A stretch of 64,000 nucleotides of DNA, taken from NCBI GenBank assembly GCA_910578095.1, contig CAJTOZ010000002.1, positions 62,001 to 126,000 of the forward strand, given 5' to 3'. The stretch comes from an uncultured Muribaculaceae bacterium. GTDB lineage: Bacteria; Bacteroidota; Bacteroidia; Bacteroidales; Muribaculaceae. Shown in pieces: positions 18,029 to 25,577 of this stretch; positions within the stretch are counted from its first letter, which is position 1; every line of letters begins with the position of its first letter. A program made the translations under genes and the position numbers. The notes beneath the pieces are model-generated. The model was given only the letters and a program-made list of their open reading frames with translations. It was not told the origin of the DNA and searched no databases.

Positions 18029-18586
18029 TTATGGTTTCTCGTAGGCGTAGATGTCGACAAGGCGGACATTGAAGCGGAGAGCCGAATAAGGTTTTATGAG
18101 ATCACTGAGATAAGACTCTCCGTAGGCCATAGCATACGGACAAATGATTTCCGCACTGTCGCCCACATGTAGTGTTTCAAAAGCGGCAGTCCAGCCATCG
18201 ATCACCTCATTGAGCTTGAACCGCATTATCGCAGGACCGTATACAGTCTGGTTAAGCGACGAATCAAAACGCTCGCCCTCGCAGTTGAAACCCTGATATA
18301 TCACATCGATGGTACTTGTGGAAAGCGGGCGCAGATTCTGCGTGTTGGGAGTTCCGAAACGGTGTACGAGCACGTATGTGCCGTCGTACCATGATGGAGT
18401 GATCACCTCATAATATGGCGTGCCGTCGGGGTTTGTCCGTGCCTGCTGCTCCTCAAGCCACTTGGTGTTGGTGTTGCGCCAGTCGGCGTACTGTTCCCAA
18501 GTGGTGGTGTACTCATCGTCGGCGCAAGATGATGCTCCGAAAGCAAGGGCGGCTGCGGCAAAAGCGAAAAACAGTATTTTCTTCAT
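18029..18586 (-). CDS. FKBP-type peptidyl-prolyl isomerase-like lipoprotein
   Basis: The 185-residue lipoprotein has lipobox FGASSC (Cys21). The second half reads as an FKBP domain: STSTIDVIYQGFNCEGERFDSS, FKLNEVIDGWTAAFETLHVGDSAEIICPYAMAYG and ALRFNVRLVDIYAYEKP, which correspond to the canonical V-H-Y-G, V-I-x-G-W and P-x-x-x-A-Y-G motifs. It would act on envelope proteins. The first 70 residues are a charged, family-variable linker. It begins 3 bases after lemA, within a glyQS-lemA-FKBP operon. Confidence 0.82.
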   Translation of the reverse strand: MKKILFFAFAAAALAFGASSCADDEYTTTWEQYADWRNTNTKWLEEQQARTNPDGTPYYEVITPSWYDGTYVLVHRFGTPNTQNLRPLSTSTIDVIYQGFNCEGERFDSSLNQTVYGPAIMRFKLNEVIDGWTAAFETLHVGDSAEIICPYAMAYGESYLSDLIKPYSALRFNVRLVDIYAYEKP

Positions 18587-18589
18587 CTT

Positions 18590-19204
18590 TTAAAACTGTA
18601 CTTTGGGAGCCGATTGCGCGGCAGCCTCGGCCTGGAATTGTGGCTTGGCCTGGAATCCGAAGAGACCGGCGATGATATTGCGCGGGAAACGGCGGAGCGA
18701 CACGTTGTAGTCTTTGACCACTTCCGTGTAGCGGCCGCGCTCGGTGGCGATACGGTTTTCGGTTCCTTCAAGCTGCGTCTGCAGATTCATGAAATTCGTG
18801 TTGGCTTTCAGATCGGGATAAGCCTCGTGCACAGCATTGACATAGATGCTGAGGGCACGGTTGAGCGAGCTTTGGGCAGCGTTGTAGCTGTCGAAAGCGG
18901 CTGTATTGCCGGCGCCGACGGTGCGCTGCAGGCTGTCGGCCTGATTATAGGCATCGGTCAGTCCCGCGCGGGCACGGGTCACGCTTTCAAGCGTATTACT
19001 TTCGTGGGCGGCATAGCCCTTTACTGTCTCCACAAGGTTGGGGATAAGGTCGAGGCGGCGCTGATATTGCACTTCCACCTTCGCCCATGCGGCGTCCACT
19101 TCCTGTTCGAGAGTGACGAGGCTATTGTAGGTGCTGCAGCCACCACCGAGGACGGCTGCGAGAATCACCACTACAACACCGATAAGGATTGTATTCTTTT
19201 TCAT
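18590..19204 (-). CDS. lemA: LemA-family protein
   Basis: The 204-residue protein has an N-terminal membrane or lipid-anchor segment (ILIGVVVVILAAVLGGGCS). A long alpha-helical domain with the LemA signature follows: YNSLVTLEQEVDAAWAKVEVQYQRR, DLIPNLVETVKGYAAHE, then a C-terminal VKDYNVSLRRFPRNIIAGLFGF. The family is widespread, with a helical-bundle structure and no settled biochemical function. Here it sits 15 bases after glyQS and 3 bases before the FKBP lipoprotein. Confidence 0.93.
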   Translation of the reverse strand: MKKNTILIGVVVVILAAVLGGGCSTYNSLVTLEQEVDAAWAKVEVQYQRRLDLIPNLVETVKGYAAHESNTLESVTRARAGLTDAYNQADSLQRTVGAGNTAAFDSYNAAQSSLNRALSIYVNAVHEAYPDLKANTNFMNLQTQLEGTENRIATERGRYTEVVKDYNVSLRRFPRNIIAGLFGFQAKPQFQAEAAAQSAPKVQF

Positions 19205-19219
19205 TTAAATATGTGGATT

Positions 19220-20764
19220 TTACCCCAGCTTGCGCAGGAGAGAGTTGAGACTTACACGGTCGTGGATGAGGCGGTGCAGGTCGGCGATGGCTACGCGCTG
19301 CTGCTGCATGCTGTCGCGCTCGCGCAGCGTTACGGTGCCGTCTTCAAGCGTCTGGTGGTCCACCGTGATACAGAATGGCGTACCGATGGCATCCTGGCGG
19401 CGGTAGCGCTTGCCGATGCTGTCCTTTTCGTCGTAGTGGGTGGAGAAATCAAACTTGAGGTCGTTGACGATCTCACGGGCCTTTTCAGGCAGGCCATCTT
19501 TCTTGACCAGAGGCATCACGGCGCACTTCACGGGAGCGAGAGTCTCGGGCAGATGCAGCACCACGCGGGTGTCGCCGCCCTCGAGTTTCTGCTCTTCGTA
19601 GCTGGAGCAGAGCACGCTCAGGAACATGCGGTCCACACCTATCGAGGTCTCGATCACATAGGGCGTATAGCTTTCGTTGCGCTCGGGATCGAAATACTGG
19701 ATTTTCTTGCCGGAGAATTTCTCGTGCTGCGAGAGGTCGAAGTTGGTGCGTGAGTGGATACCTTCCACTTCCTTGAAGCCGAAAGGCATCTGGAACTCGA
19801 TGTCGGTGGCGGCGTTGGCATAGTGGGCCAGTTTCTCGTGGTCGTGGTAGCGATATTTCTCATCGCCGAGGCCGAGAGCCTTGTGCCAGCGCAGGCGCTG
19901 CTCCTTCCAATAGGCGAAATACTCCATCTCGCGACCGGGCTGCACGAAGAATTGCATCTCCATCTGCTCGAACTCGCGCATGCGGAAGATGAACTGACGG
20001 GCCACGATCTCGTTGCGGAAAGCCTTGCCTATCTGCGCGATGCCGAACGGCAGACGCATGCGTCCTGTTTTCTGCACGTTGAGATAGTTGACAAATATGC
20101 CCTGGGCGGTTTCGGGACGGAGATACACCGTCATGGCGCCGTCGGCTGTGGAACCCATCTCGGTCTTGAACATGAGATTGAACTGGCGCACTTCCGTCCA
20201 GTTGCGCGTGCCGCTGATGGGACATACAATCTCCTCATCAACTATAATCTGGCGAAGTTCGTCAAGATTATTGGCGTTCATAGCTTCAGCAAAACGCTCG
20301 TGCAGCGCGTTGCGCTTGGCGGCGATTTCTGCCACGCGTCCGTTGGTCTGCAGGAACATGGCTTCGTCAAAACTGTCGCCGAAGCGCTTGCGGGCCTTGG
20401 CCACCTCCTTGTTTATCTTCTCATCGTATTTGGCTATCTGCTCCTCGATGAGCACGTCCGCACGGTAGCGCTTCTTGCTATCGCGGTTGTCGATAAGGGG
20501 ATCGTTGAAAGCATCCACATGTCCCGAAGCTTTCCAGATGGTCGGGTGCATGAAGATGGCGGAATCTATGCCCACAATGTTTTCGTGGAGCAGCGTCATG
20601 GCTTCCCACCAATAGCGCTTGATATTGTTTTTGAGTTCTACGCCATTCTGGCCGTAGTCGTACACGGCCGACAGGCCGTCATATATTTCAGAACTTTGAA
20701 AGACAAAACCGTATTCCTTGGCATGGGAAACGATTTTTTTGAACACGTCGTCTTGCTGTGCCAT
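19220..20764 (-). CDS. glyQS: Glycyl-tRNA synthetase (homodimeric type)
   Basis: The 514-residue class II synthetase charges tRNA-Gly. Recognisable parts are the N-terminal GFVFQSSEIYDGLSAVYDYG, motif 2 around FRNEIVARQFIFRMREFEQME, motif 3 around ETSIGVDRMFLSVL, and a C-terminal anticodon-binding domain (KCAVMPLVKKDGLPEKAREI). The length is usual for the alpha2 bacterial/eukaryotic-like type. It is first in an operon with lemA and the FKBP lipoprotein; a -7 element TACCTTTG lies at 20794-20801. Confidence 0.97.
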   Translation of the reverse strand: MAQQDDVFKKIVSHAKEYGFVFQSSEIYDGLSAVYDYGQNGVELKNNIKRYWWEAMTLLHENIVGIDSAIFMHPTIWKASGHVDAFNDPLIDNRDSKKRYRADVLIEEQIAKYDEKINKEVAKARKRFGDSFDEAMFLQTNGRVAEIAAKRNALHERFAEAMNANNLDELRQIIVDEEIVCPISGTRNWTEVRQFNLMFKTEMGSTADGAMTVYLRPETAQGIFVNYLNVQKTGRMRLPFGIAQIGKAFRNEIVARQFIFRMREFEQMEMQFFVQPGREMEYFAYWKEQRLRWHKALGLGDEKYRYHDHEKLAHYANAATDIEFQMPFGFKEVEGIHSRTNFDLSQHEKFSGKKIQYFDPERNESYTPYVIETSIGVDRMFLSVLCSSYEEQKLEGGDTRVVLHLPETLAPVKCAVMPLVKKDGLPEKAREIVNDLKFDFSTHYDEKDSIGKRYRRQDAIGTPFCITVDHQTLEDGTVTLRERDSMQQQRVAIADLHRLIHDRVSLNSLLRKLG

Positions 20765-20793
20765 ATTTCGTGATTAGTAGTATTTACAAAGCG

Positions 20794-20801
20794 CAAAGGT
20801 A
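20794..20801 (-). promoter_or_regulatory. -7 element upstream of glyQS
   Basis: TACCTTTG read on the minus strand, about 30 bases before the glyQS start. The -33 region is T-rich but lacks a clear TTG at 20 bases. Confidence 0.6.
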
Positions 20802-20871
20802 GTAATTTTTTGGCAGAGAGCCTTTAAAAAATAATGTTAATTCGATTTTTCGGGAAATATAGGCTGCAAAA

Positions 20872-20903
20872 TTTGGCTGCGTGCCAAAAAAACACTAAAT
20901 TTG
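20872..20903 (+). promoter_or_regulatory. Promoter of rpmE2
   Basis: TTTG (20872-20875), 20 bases, TAAATTTG (20896-20903). Transcription should begin near 20909, leaving a leader of about 70 bases before the L31 start at 20979. Confidence 0.8.
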
Positions 20904-20978
20904 CAGGCCATTACGAATAAACGCGCCTTACCAGCGCCTCGTTCATCCGTCAATCCGATAAAAAATCAAACTACAGAT

Positions 20979-21233
20979 ATGAAAAAAGACATTCATCCCT
21001 CCAACTACCGCGAAGTTGTGTTCAAAGATATGTCGAACGAAGAAATCTTCATCACCCGCTCGACTGTAGCCAGCCGTGAGACCATCACCGTTGACGGTGT
21101 TGAGTATCCTCTGGTAAAGCTTGAAATCACCAGCGCTTCGCACCCCTTCTTCACCGGCAAGCAGAAACTCGTCGATACCGCTGGCCGCGTGGACAAGTTC
21201 ATGAGCCGCTACGGCAACCGCAACAAAAAGTAA
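20979..21233 (+). CDS. rpmE2: 50S ribosomal protein L31, type B
   Basis: From the ATG at 20979 (MKKDIHPSNYREVVFKDMS) the protein has 84 residues and aligns by eye with type-B L31 (FITRSTVAS, HPFFTGKQKLVDTAGRVDKFMSRYGNR). It has no cysteine, so this is the zinc-independent form. The frame can be extended 26 codons upstream, but that stretch overlaps the promoter. It is a single-gene unit followed by a strong terminator. Confidence 0.96.
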   Translation: MKKDIHPSNYREVVFKDMSNEEIFITRSTVASRETITVDGVEYPLVKLEITSASHPFFTGKQKLVDTAGRVDKFMSRYGNRNKK

Positions 21234-21256
21234 GCAACACACTGCTTCCACACATT

Positions 21257-21292
21257 AAGCGCCGCCTACGGATCTCTATCCGGGCGGCGCTT
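21257..21292 (+). terminator. Terminator after rpmE2
   Basis: AAGCGCCGCC (21257-21266) pairs perfectly with GGCGGCGCTT (21283-21292), with an inner CGGAT/ATCCG stem. The T tract is short, so the stem probably does most of the work. The next gene starts 18 bases later. Confidence 0.75.
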
Positions 21293-21310
21293 GCCATTTT
21301 CACCGAACGC

Positions 21311-21973
21311 ATGAACCGCGCCACCTTATTATCGCTGATCGCACTGGCCACAGCCCTCATCTCCACCGCCGGAAATGCCAAAGACGATGTCTTTGAATTC
21401 TCACACAACAGGATAGCATTCAACGGCCTGCTCACATCATCCGACTCCTACACTCTGGAAGCCACTTACCACTATATGTTCAACCACTACATAGGCGCCG
21501 GCGGAGGTATCGGCTACTGGCAGGTGTACTACGAGGACGGCCGTGCCTCTGGAAATGGGTGGGAAATAGACAGCGACGACAACAAGCCATCGAATCTATA
21601 CCTGCGCCCATCGCTGGTGCTGAAATCTCCGGCCATCAGAATAAAATCCGTGAACATAGGGCTTTTTGCCGAGCCCGGCCTCATGATGGGCATTCCTTAT
21701 AAAAGAGTGTGCATAAACAGAATCCAAAATTGGACGGTATCGGGGTATGACTATATCAGCACCGGCAAAGGCCAGTGGCTCTCTTTCGACCTTAGAGCCG
21801 GCGTATACGCAAACGCCGGGCCATGTGGCTTCAGCATCGGCTACATGATGTCCAACCTCGATGTCTACAGCCAATACCGGAAGCTGAGCTACGATGGACA
21901 CACGTTCGGCGAATTCTATCCCAAAAGACCTTTCATGCAGGGCGCCTACCTCGCCCTGTCCTATTACTTCTGA
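21311..21973 (+). CDS. Predicted outer-membrane beta-barrel protein, unknown function
   Basis: The 220-residue protein has a signal peptide (about 1-22, ending STAGNA). The rest alternates polar and aromatic residues in short strands (YTLEATYHYMFNHYIGAGGGIGYWQVYY, LYLRPSLVLKS, SFDLRAGVYANAG) and ends in phenylalanine (GAYLALSYYF), the usual final residue of outer-membrane barrels. An 8- to 10-strand barrel is likely. No ligand can be named. It lies just after the rpmE2 terminator with no clear promoter of its own, and converges on the DUF1015 gene. Confidence 0.7.
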   Translation: MNRATLLSLIALATALISTAGNAKDDVFEFSHNRIAFNGLLTSSDSYTLEATYHYMFNHYIGAGGGIGYWQVYYEDGRASGNGWEIDSDDNKPSNLYLRPSLVLKSPAIRIKSVNIGLFAEPGLMMGIPYKRVCINRIQNWTVSGYDYISTGKGQWLSFDLRAGVYANAGPCGFSIGYMMSNLDVYSQYRKLSYDGHTFGEFYPKRPFMQGAYLALSYYF

Positions 21974-21990
21974 GCCCGCATCCATACACA

Positions 21991-22035
21991 GCGGGAAGCT
22001 GCCGCGCAACGCATCGTTGCCGTACAGCCTCCCGC
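21991..22035. terminator. Hairpin between convergent genes
   Basis: GCGGGAAGCTG (21991-22001) pairs with CAGCCTCCCGC (22025-22035) with one mismatch, and contains an inner GCAACG/CGTTGC stem. The + strand then reads CGCATTTT. It probably terminates the barrel gene and perhaps the opposing DUF1015 gene. Confidence 0.6.
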
Positions 22036-22056
22036 CGCATTTTATCGTATATTACC

Positions 22057-23301
22057 TCAGTCGAGCTTGTGTATCACAAGACCCGAACGCAGCTTAGGTT
22101 CGAACCACGTGGTCTTTGGCGGCATGATGTTGCCGGTGTCGGCTATACGCATCAGCTGCTCCATCGACACGGGGAACAACGCGAAGGCCACAGCCATCTC
22201 ACCGCTGTCCACGCGGCGTTTCAGTTCTTCGAGGCCTCGGATGCCGCCCACAAAGTCGATGCGCTTGTCGCTGCGCAGATCGGTGATACCGAGGATGTCG
22301 CGCAGTATGAGATCGCTCGACACGGTGACATCAAGCGAGCCTATGGGATCGCTGTCATCATACGTGCCGGGGCGCGCCGTGAGCGAATACCACCGGTCCT
22401 CCAGATACATGGAGAAATTATGCAGACGCTCAGGCTGATACGGCACGGTGCCCATGTCGTGCAACTCGAAATTATATTGCAGCTTCTCCAGAAACTCCTC
22501 TGGCGAGAGGCCGTTGAGATCCTTGACCACACGGTTGTAGTCGATGATCTTAAGATGCGAGGCCGGGAATGCCACTGCGAGGAAATAGTTGTACTCCTCA
22601 TCGCCACGGTGTGAAGGGTTCAGGCGCGCCTTTTCGTTGCCGACAAGAGCGGCAGCCGCTGTGCGGTGATGACCGTCGGCTATGTACAGCTCGGGGATTT
22701 TGTCGAAAGCGTCGGTGATTGCCGCGATGGTAGCATCATCGTCCACCACCCAGAAAGTGTGGCCGAAGCCATCGGCAGCCACGAAATCATATTCCGGTTC
22801 CCCGGCCGTCACGCGTGCTATGATCTCGTCGAGCGCCTTGTTGTCCGGAAAGGCAAAAAACACCGGCTCGATATTGGCGTTCTGCACACGCACATGCTTC
22901 ATGCGGTCTTCCTCCTTGTCGCGGCGCGTGAGCTCATGTTTCTTGATGCGGCCTTCCATATAGTCGTCCACATTTGCTGCCACAACGATACCGTATTGCG
23001 TGCGCCCGTCCATAGTCTGGGCATATATATAATAATGTTCCTTGTCGTCCTGCACAAGCCAACCCTCACGCTGAAACGCATCGAAATTGGCCACAGCACG
23101 GTCGTAAACCTCCGGAGCATGCTCATCCTGACCGGGAGCAAAATCAATCTCAGGTTTGATGATGTGATACAGTGACTTGGGGTTGCCCTGAGCTTCGGCG
23201 CGCGCCTCCTCGCTGTTGAGCACATCATAGGGACGCGAAGCCACCTCGGCCACGAATTCTTTGGGAGGGCGAACTCCTCTGAAAGGTTTAACTTTTGCCA
23301 T
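22057..23301 (-). CDS. DUF1015-family protein (SerK-like)
   Basis: The 414-residue protein has typical DUF1015 segments: VKPFRGVRPPKEFVAEVASRPYDVL at the start, NPKSLYHIIKPEID, YIYAQTMDGRTQYGIV, and the central YIADGHHRTAAAALVG and YNYFLAVAFPASHLKIIDYNRVV blocks. An archaeal relative (SerK) is an ADP-dependent serine kinase, and the ADGHHR block belongs to the ParB/sulfiredoxin-like nucleotide site. Serine phosphorylation is therefore a reasonable guess but unproven here. No serine biosynthesis genes are adjacent. It is monocistronic, with a promoter at 23372-23402. Confidence 0.85.
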   Translation of the reverse strand: MAKVKPFRGVRPPKEFVAEVASRPYDVLNSEEARAEAQGNPKSLYHIIKPEIDFAPGQDEHAPEVYDRAVANFDAFQREGWLVQDDKEHYYIYAQTMDGRTQYGIVVAANVDDYMEGRIKKHELTRRDKEEDRMKHVRVQNANIEPVFFAFPDNKALDEIIARVTAGEPEYDFVAADGFGHTFWVVDDDATIAAITDAFDKIPELYIADGHHRTAAAALVGNEKARLNPSHRGDEEYNYFLAVAFPASHLKIIDYNRVVKDLNGLSPEEFLEKLQYNFELHDMGTVPYQPERLHNFSMYLEDRWYSLTARPGTYDDSDPIGSLDVTVSSDLILRDILGITDLRSDKRIDFVGGIRGLEELKRRVDSGEMAVAFALFPVSMEQLMRIADTGNIMPPKTTWFEPKLRSGLVIHKLD

Positions 23302-23371
23302 GGATTATAAAAATTTTGGTTAGATTTTAGGTAGTAACAACCGAAAAGCGTTTTAGGGTCGGCCGCCAGGG

Positions 23372-23402
23372 CAAATTTAACCACAAAAGGCGAACCGCGC
23401 AA
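23372..23402 (-). promoter_or_regulatory. Promoter of the DUF1015 gene
   Basis: On the minus strand, TTG (23402-23400), 20 bases, TAAATTTG (23379-23372). It lies back to back with the + strand promoter at 23420-23451. Confidence 0.65.
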
Positions 23403-23419
23403 CAAAATAACGACATATA

Positions 23420-23451
23420 TTTGCGCATCCGTGATATAATTATTAAATTTG
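23420..23451 (+). promoter_or_regulatory. Promoter of the structured RNA
   Basis: TTTG (23420-23423), 20 bases, TAAATTTG (23444-23451): a full consensus match. No coding start follows for about 380 bases, only the structured region described next. Confidence 0.75.
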
Positions 23452-23457
23452 CCAAGC

Positions 23458-23775
23458 AGACCGCCATGCAGAAGCCCGGTTGCGGGTTATGAAAGGTGGG
23501 TTGCAACATAATATGAAAAGCGTTTATCGACGCTCTTTCTTGACAAGCGGAAATCTGGTAAATTTCAATCACAGTCAAGAGAGCGGCAGCGGTAGATGCC
23601 TTGTGGATATGTATATATTCATCGACACCCGGATGGTTGCGAGCAACCGTCCGGAGCCGTCGACTGTACATATCGGCGTAAGGCTTCTGCGTTGCTCGTT
23701 CGGCTGTGATGGGCATACCAGAGCCTCCGCTTGAAGAACGGGCAACAGATACGGATCCTTGCGCCTTTTCTTTTT
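23458..23775 (+). ncRNA. Candidate structured non-coding RNA of about 318 nt, family unassigned
   Basis: The region between a consensus promoter and an intrinsic terminator holds nested inverted repeats. CTCTTTCTTGAC (23533-23544) can pair with GTCAAGAGAG (23574-23583). A long rod spans about 23581-23697: GCAG/CTGC, GCCTT/AAGGC, GATATGTA (23606-23613) with TACATATC (23667-23674), TCGAC/GTCGA, and an inner stem with 5-base arms CCGGA (23629-23633) and TCCGG plus GGTTG/CAACC. The terminator GGGCAA (23740-23745) with TTGCGCC (23759-23765) is followed by TTTTCTTTTT. I see no RNase P, tmRNA or SRP signature; a 6S-like role is possible because of the long rod, but the length is unusual. It could also be a leader of the NeuD-like gene. 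Confidence 0.6.
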
Positions 23776-23831
23776 CCCCACCCCACAAGCGGAAGCAACG
23801 AGGAGGAACCACTGCCCGCACACACATAGTT

Positions 23832-24428
23832 ATGGAAACTATCAATCTCTTCGGAGCGAGCGGCCACGCCAAAGTGGTGATGGACATAATCGCAGCTCAG
23901 GGCGATACCGCCGGAGTGCTGTACGATGATGCGCCGCACTGCGCCACATTGCACGGACACACAGTGTTGAAAGCATCCGACCATGCGCCCGAGGGACCTC
24001 TGGTCATCAGCATCGGCTCCAACCGGGTGCGCAAGATGATTGCCGAACGCCATACGCTCCGCTATGCCACGGCTCTGCATCCGGGGGCCATCGTGGCGTC
24101 AAGCGCCGGCATAGGCTGTGGCTCGGTAGTGATGCAGGGCGCCATAATTCAATCCGATGCAAGTATAGGCGACCACTGCATCGTAAACAGCGGTGCCTCT
24201 GTCGACCACGACTGCCGCATAGGCAATTTCGTGCACCTGTCGCCACACTCCACCCTCTGCGGCAATGTAACCGTAGGCGAGGGCACATGGATTGGCGCGG
24301 GAGCTACCGTCATTCAGGGCATAAACATAGGGCGGTGGTGCACAATAGGCGCCGGCGCCGTAGTGGTGCGCGACATTCCTGACGGGGCCACCGCCTATGG
24401 CAACCCCTGCCGCATCAAGCACGTTTAG
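23832..24428 (+). CDS. NeuD/PglD-like sugar O- or N-acyltransferase
   Basis: From the ATG at 23832 (METINLFGASGHAKVVMDII) the product has 198 residues. The N-terminal part is a small Rossmann-like nucleotide-sugar domain with GASGHAKVV. The C-terminal part is a left-handed beta helix of hexapeptide repeats (IGCGSVVMQGAIIQSDASIG, IGNFVHLSPHSTLCGNVTVG, WIGAGATVIQGINIG), with the catalytic histidine expected in SVDHDC. Family members acetylate sialic or bacillosamine-type sugars with acetyl-CoA. No other glycan genes are beside it, so the substrate is open. The terminator of the upstream RNA lies 57 bases before the start. Confidence 0.82.
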   Translation: METINLFGASGHAKVVMDIIAAQGDTAGVLYDDAPHCATLHGHTVLKASDHAPEGPLVISIGSNRVRKMIAERHTLRYATALHPGAIVASSAGIGCGSVVMQGAIIQSDASIGDHCIVNSGASVDHDCRIGNFVHLSPHSTLCGNVTVGEGTWIGAGATVIQGINIGRWCTIGAGAVVVRDIPDGATAYGNPCRIKHV

Positions 24429-24637
24429 CGTCAACTATAAGGTATAAGTCGAAATCAGGGCGCATAGAGATAGGCCACATCGTACCGCGAGGGCACAAAA
24501 AGACAAAAAAGCAAAAGAGACACAATATTTATTTTATTGATTATCAGTTTTTGTCCCCTTTTGTGGTTTTGCACTCCAGTACCCGCGAAAAACATGATGC
24601 GATTCATGCACCGATTATTTCGGCTTATGGCGCAAAG

Positions 24638-24677
24638 CACACGCCCCGATGCACTCGTTTGTGCATCGGGGCGTGTG
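24638..24677 (-). terminator. Strong terminator after the rpmB-rpmG-DUF4295 operon
   Basis: A perfect 17-bp stem, CACACGCCCCGATGCAC (24638-24654) with its complement at 24661-24677, around a 6-base loop. It lies 30 bases past the DUF4295 stop. The rest of the gap back to 24429 is AT-rich and shows no gene. Confidence 0.85.
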
Positions 24678-24707
24678 TATATGGTGTGTTGTGTAAATGC
24701 GAAGCGC

Positions 24708-24857
24708 TTATTTGAGGGCGTCCTTCACGGCGTCGTTGGGCACCATCTTTTCTTCAAAGACATAGGCACCGGTCTTGGGCGACTTCACCATTTTGATGAC
24801 CTTGCTATAGGTGCGGCCTTCACCTTTCTGAAGTGAGGCGACGGTTTTCTTTGCCAT
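24708..24857 (-). CDS. DUF4295 small protein
   Basis: A 49-residue basic protein (MAKKTVASLQKGEGRTYSKV...MVPNDAVKDALK) from the ATG at 24857. It matches DUF4295, a short Bacteroidetes family always found after rpmB and rpmG and therefore suspected to be ribosome-associated. It starts 12 bases after the rpmG stop. Function is unknown. Confidence 0.9.
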   Translation of the reverse strand: MAKKTVASLQKGEGRTYSKVIKMVKSPKTGAYVFEEKMVPNDAVKDALK

Positions 24858-24869
24858 ATCGTGGGGTTA

Positions 24870-25058
24870 TTATTTGATTTCTTTGTGAACGGTTACGCGC
24901 TTAAGGATGGGGTTGTATTTCTTAAGCTCGAGTCTCTCAGTAGTGTTCTTGCGGTTTTTGGTGGTGATGTAGCGGGAGGTTCCGGGCATACCGCTGGCCT
25001 TATGTTCGGTGCATTCGAGAATTACCTGAACTCGATTGCCTTTTGCTTTCTTTGCCAT
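24870..25058 (-). CDS. rpmG: 50S ribosomal protein L33
   Basis: The 62-residue protein shows the L33 pattern: NRVQVILECTEHKASGMPGTSRYITTKNRKNTTERLELKKYNP in outline, ending VHKEIK. It has a single cysteine and so lacks the CxxC zinc ribbon. It starts 3 bases after rpmB and is followed by DUF4295. Confidence 0.97.
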   Translation of the reverse strand: MAKKAKGNRVQVILECTEHKASGMPGTSRYITTKNRKNTTERLELKKYNPILKRVTVHKEIK

Positions 25059-25061
25059 AGT

Positions 25062-25325
25062 TTAGAATCCGATAACTTTAATGTCCTTGTCTGTTAAATA
25101 GCCCTTTTCGGCAGCCTGCATCATGGCGGCGTTGAGGCCGAGCTTGTTGATGGTGCGCAGGCCGGCGGCACTTACAGTGAGAGTGATCCAGATGCCCTGT
25201 TCTACCCAGTAGAACTTCTTGCTGAAGAGATTGACGTTGAATTTGCGCTTGGTGCGACGCTTCGAGTGCGAGACGTTGTTACCGGTAAGCGCCTTCTTGC
25301 CCGTGATTTGACAAATCTTTGACAT
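25062..25325 (-). CDS. rpmB: 50S ribosomal protein L28
   Basis: The 87-residue protein begins MSKICQITGKKALTGNNVSHS, followed by the basic KRRTKRKFNVNLFSKKF stretch and the AAGLRTINKLGL motif. It carries only one cysteine, so it is the zinc-free form. It is the first gene of the operon, with a leader of about 125 bases upstream. Confidence 0.97.
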   Translation of the reverse strand: MSKICQITGKKALTGNNVSHSKRRTKRKFNVNLFSKKFYWVEQGIWITLTVSAAGLRTINKLGLNAAMMQAAEKGYLTDKDIKVIGF

Positions 25326-25456
25326 GGCTGTTGTGGTTTATCTTTTTTCGTTTTTCCTTTTATAGAAGCGATCGTGTGGCCGCCATCTCAGTTCTCATAT
25401 CGCAGCAGAGCGCATCATTCTCTGCGGCTTTTTAGGAGGAGCCACAAATCAGAGTG

Positions 25457-25488
25457 CAAAGTAACTCATTTTTCGGCAAACTACCAAA
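25457..25488 (-). promoter_or_regulatory. Probable promoter of the rpmB operon
   Basis: On the minus strand, TTTG (25488-25485), 20 bases, TTACTTTG (25464-25457), one mismatch from the -7 consensus. The leader carries a GCAGAG/CTCTGC hairpin, a possible site for ribosomal-protein feedback. Confidence 0.5.
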
Positions 25489-25540
25489 TATTTCCATATA
25501 TTTTTCCAATAATTTTATGATGCACACATATTATATAATA

Positions 25541-25571
25541 TTGGCGCTGTCAAAAATAATTCTTACCTTTG
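25541..25571 (+). promoter_or_regulatory. dnaX promoter placed at the start codon
   Basis: TTG (25541-25543), 20 bases, TACCTTTG (25564-25571). With the usual spacing, transcription begins about 25575-25578, at or within 3 bases of the ATG at 25578. An alternative TTG start at 25569 would lie inside the -7 box and is rejected. Confidence 0.7.
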
Positions 25572-25577
25572 CAATCT

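Noticed and set aside
23327..23887. A 186-codon minus-strand frame covering the structured RNA
   Set aside because: It runs over the DUF1015 and RNA promoters, lacks a signal or motif, and the inverted repeats explain the sequence better as RNA structure.
25569..25577. TTG start for dnaX three codons upstream
   Set aside because: The TTG lies inside the -7 promoter element and would not be transcribed.
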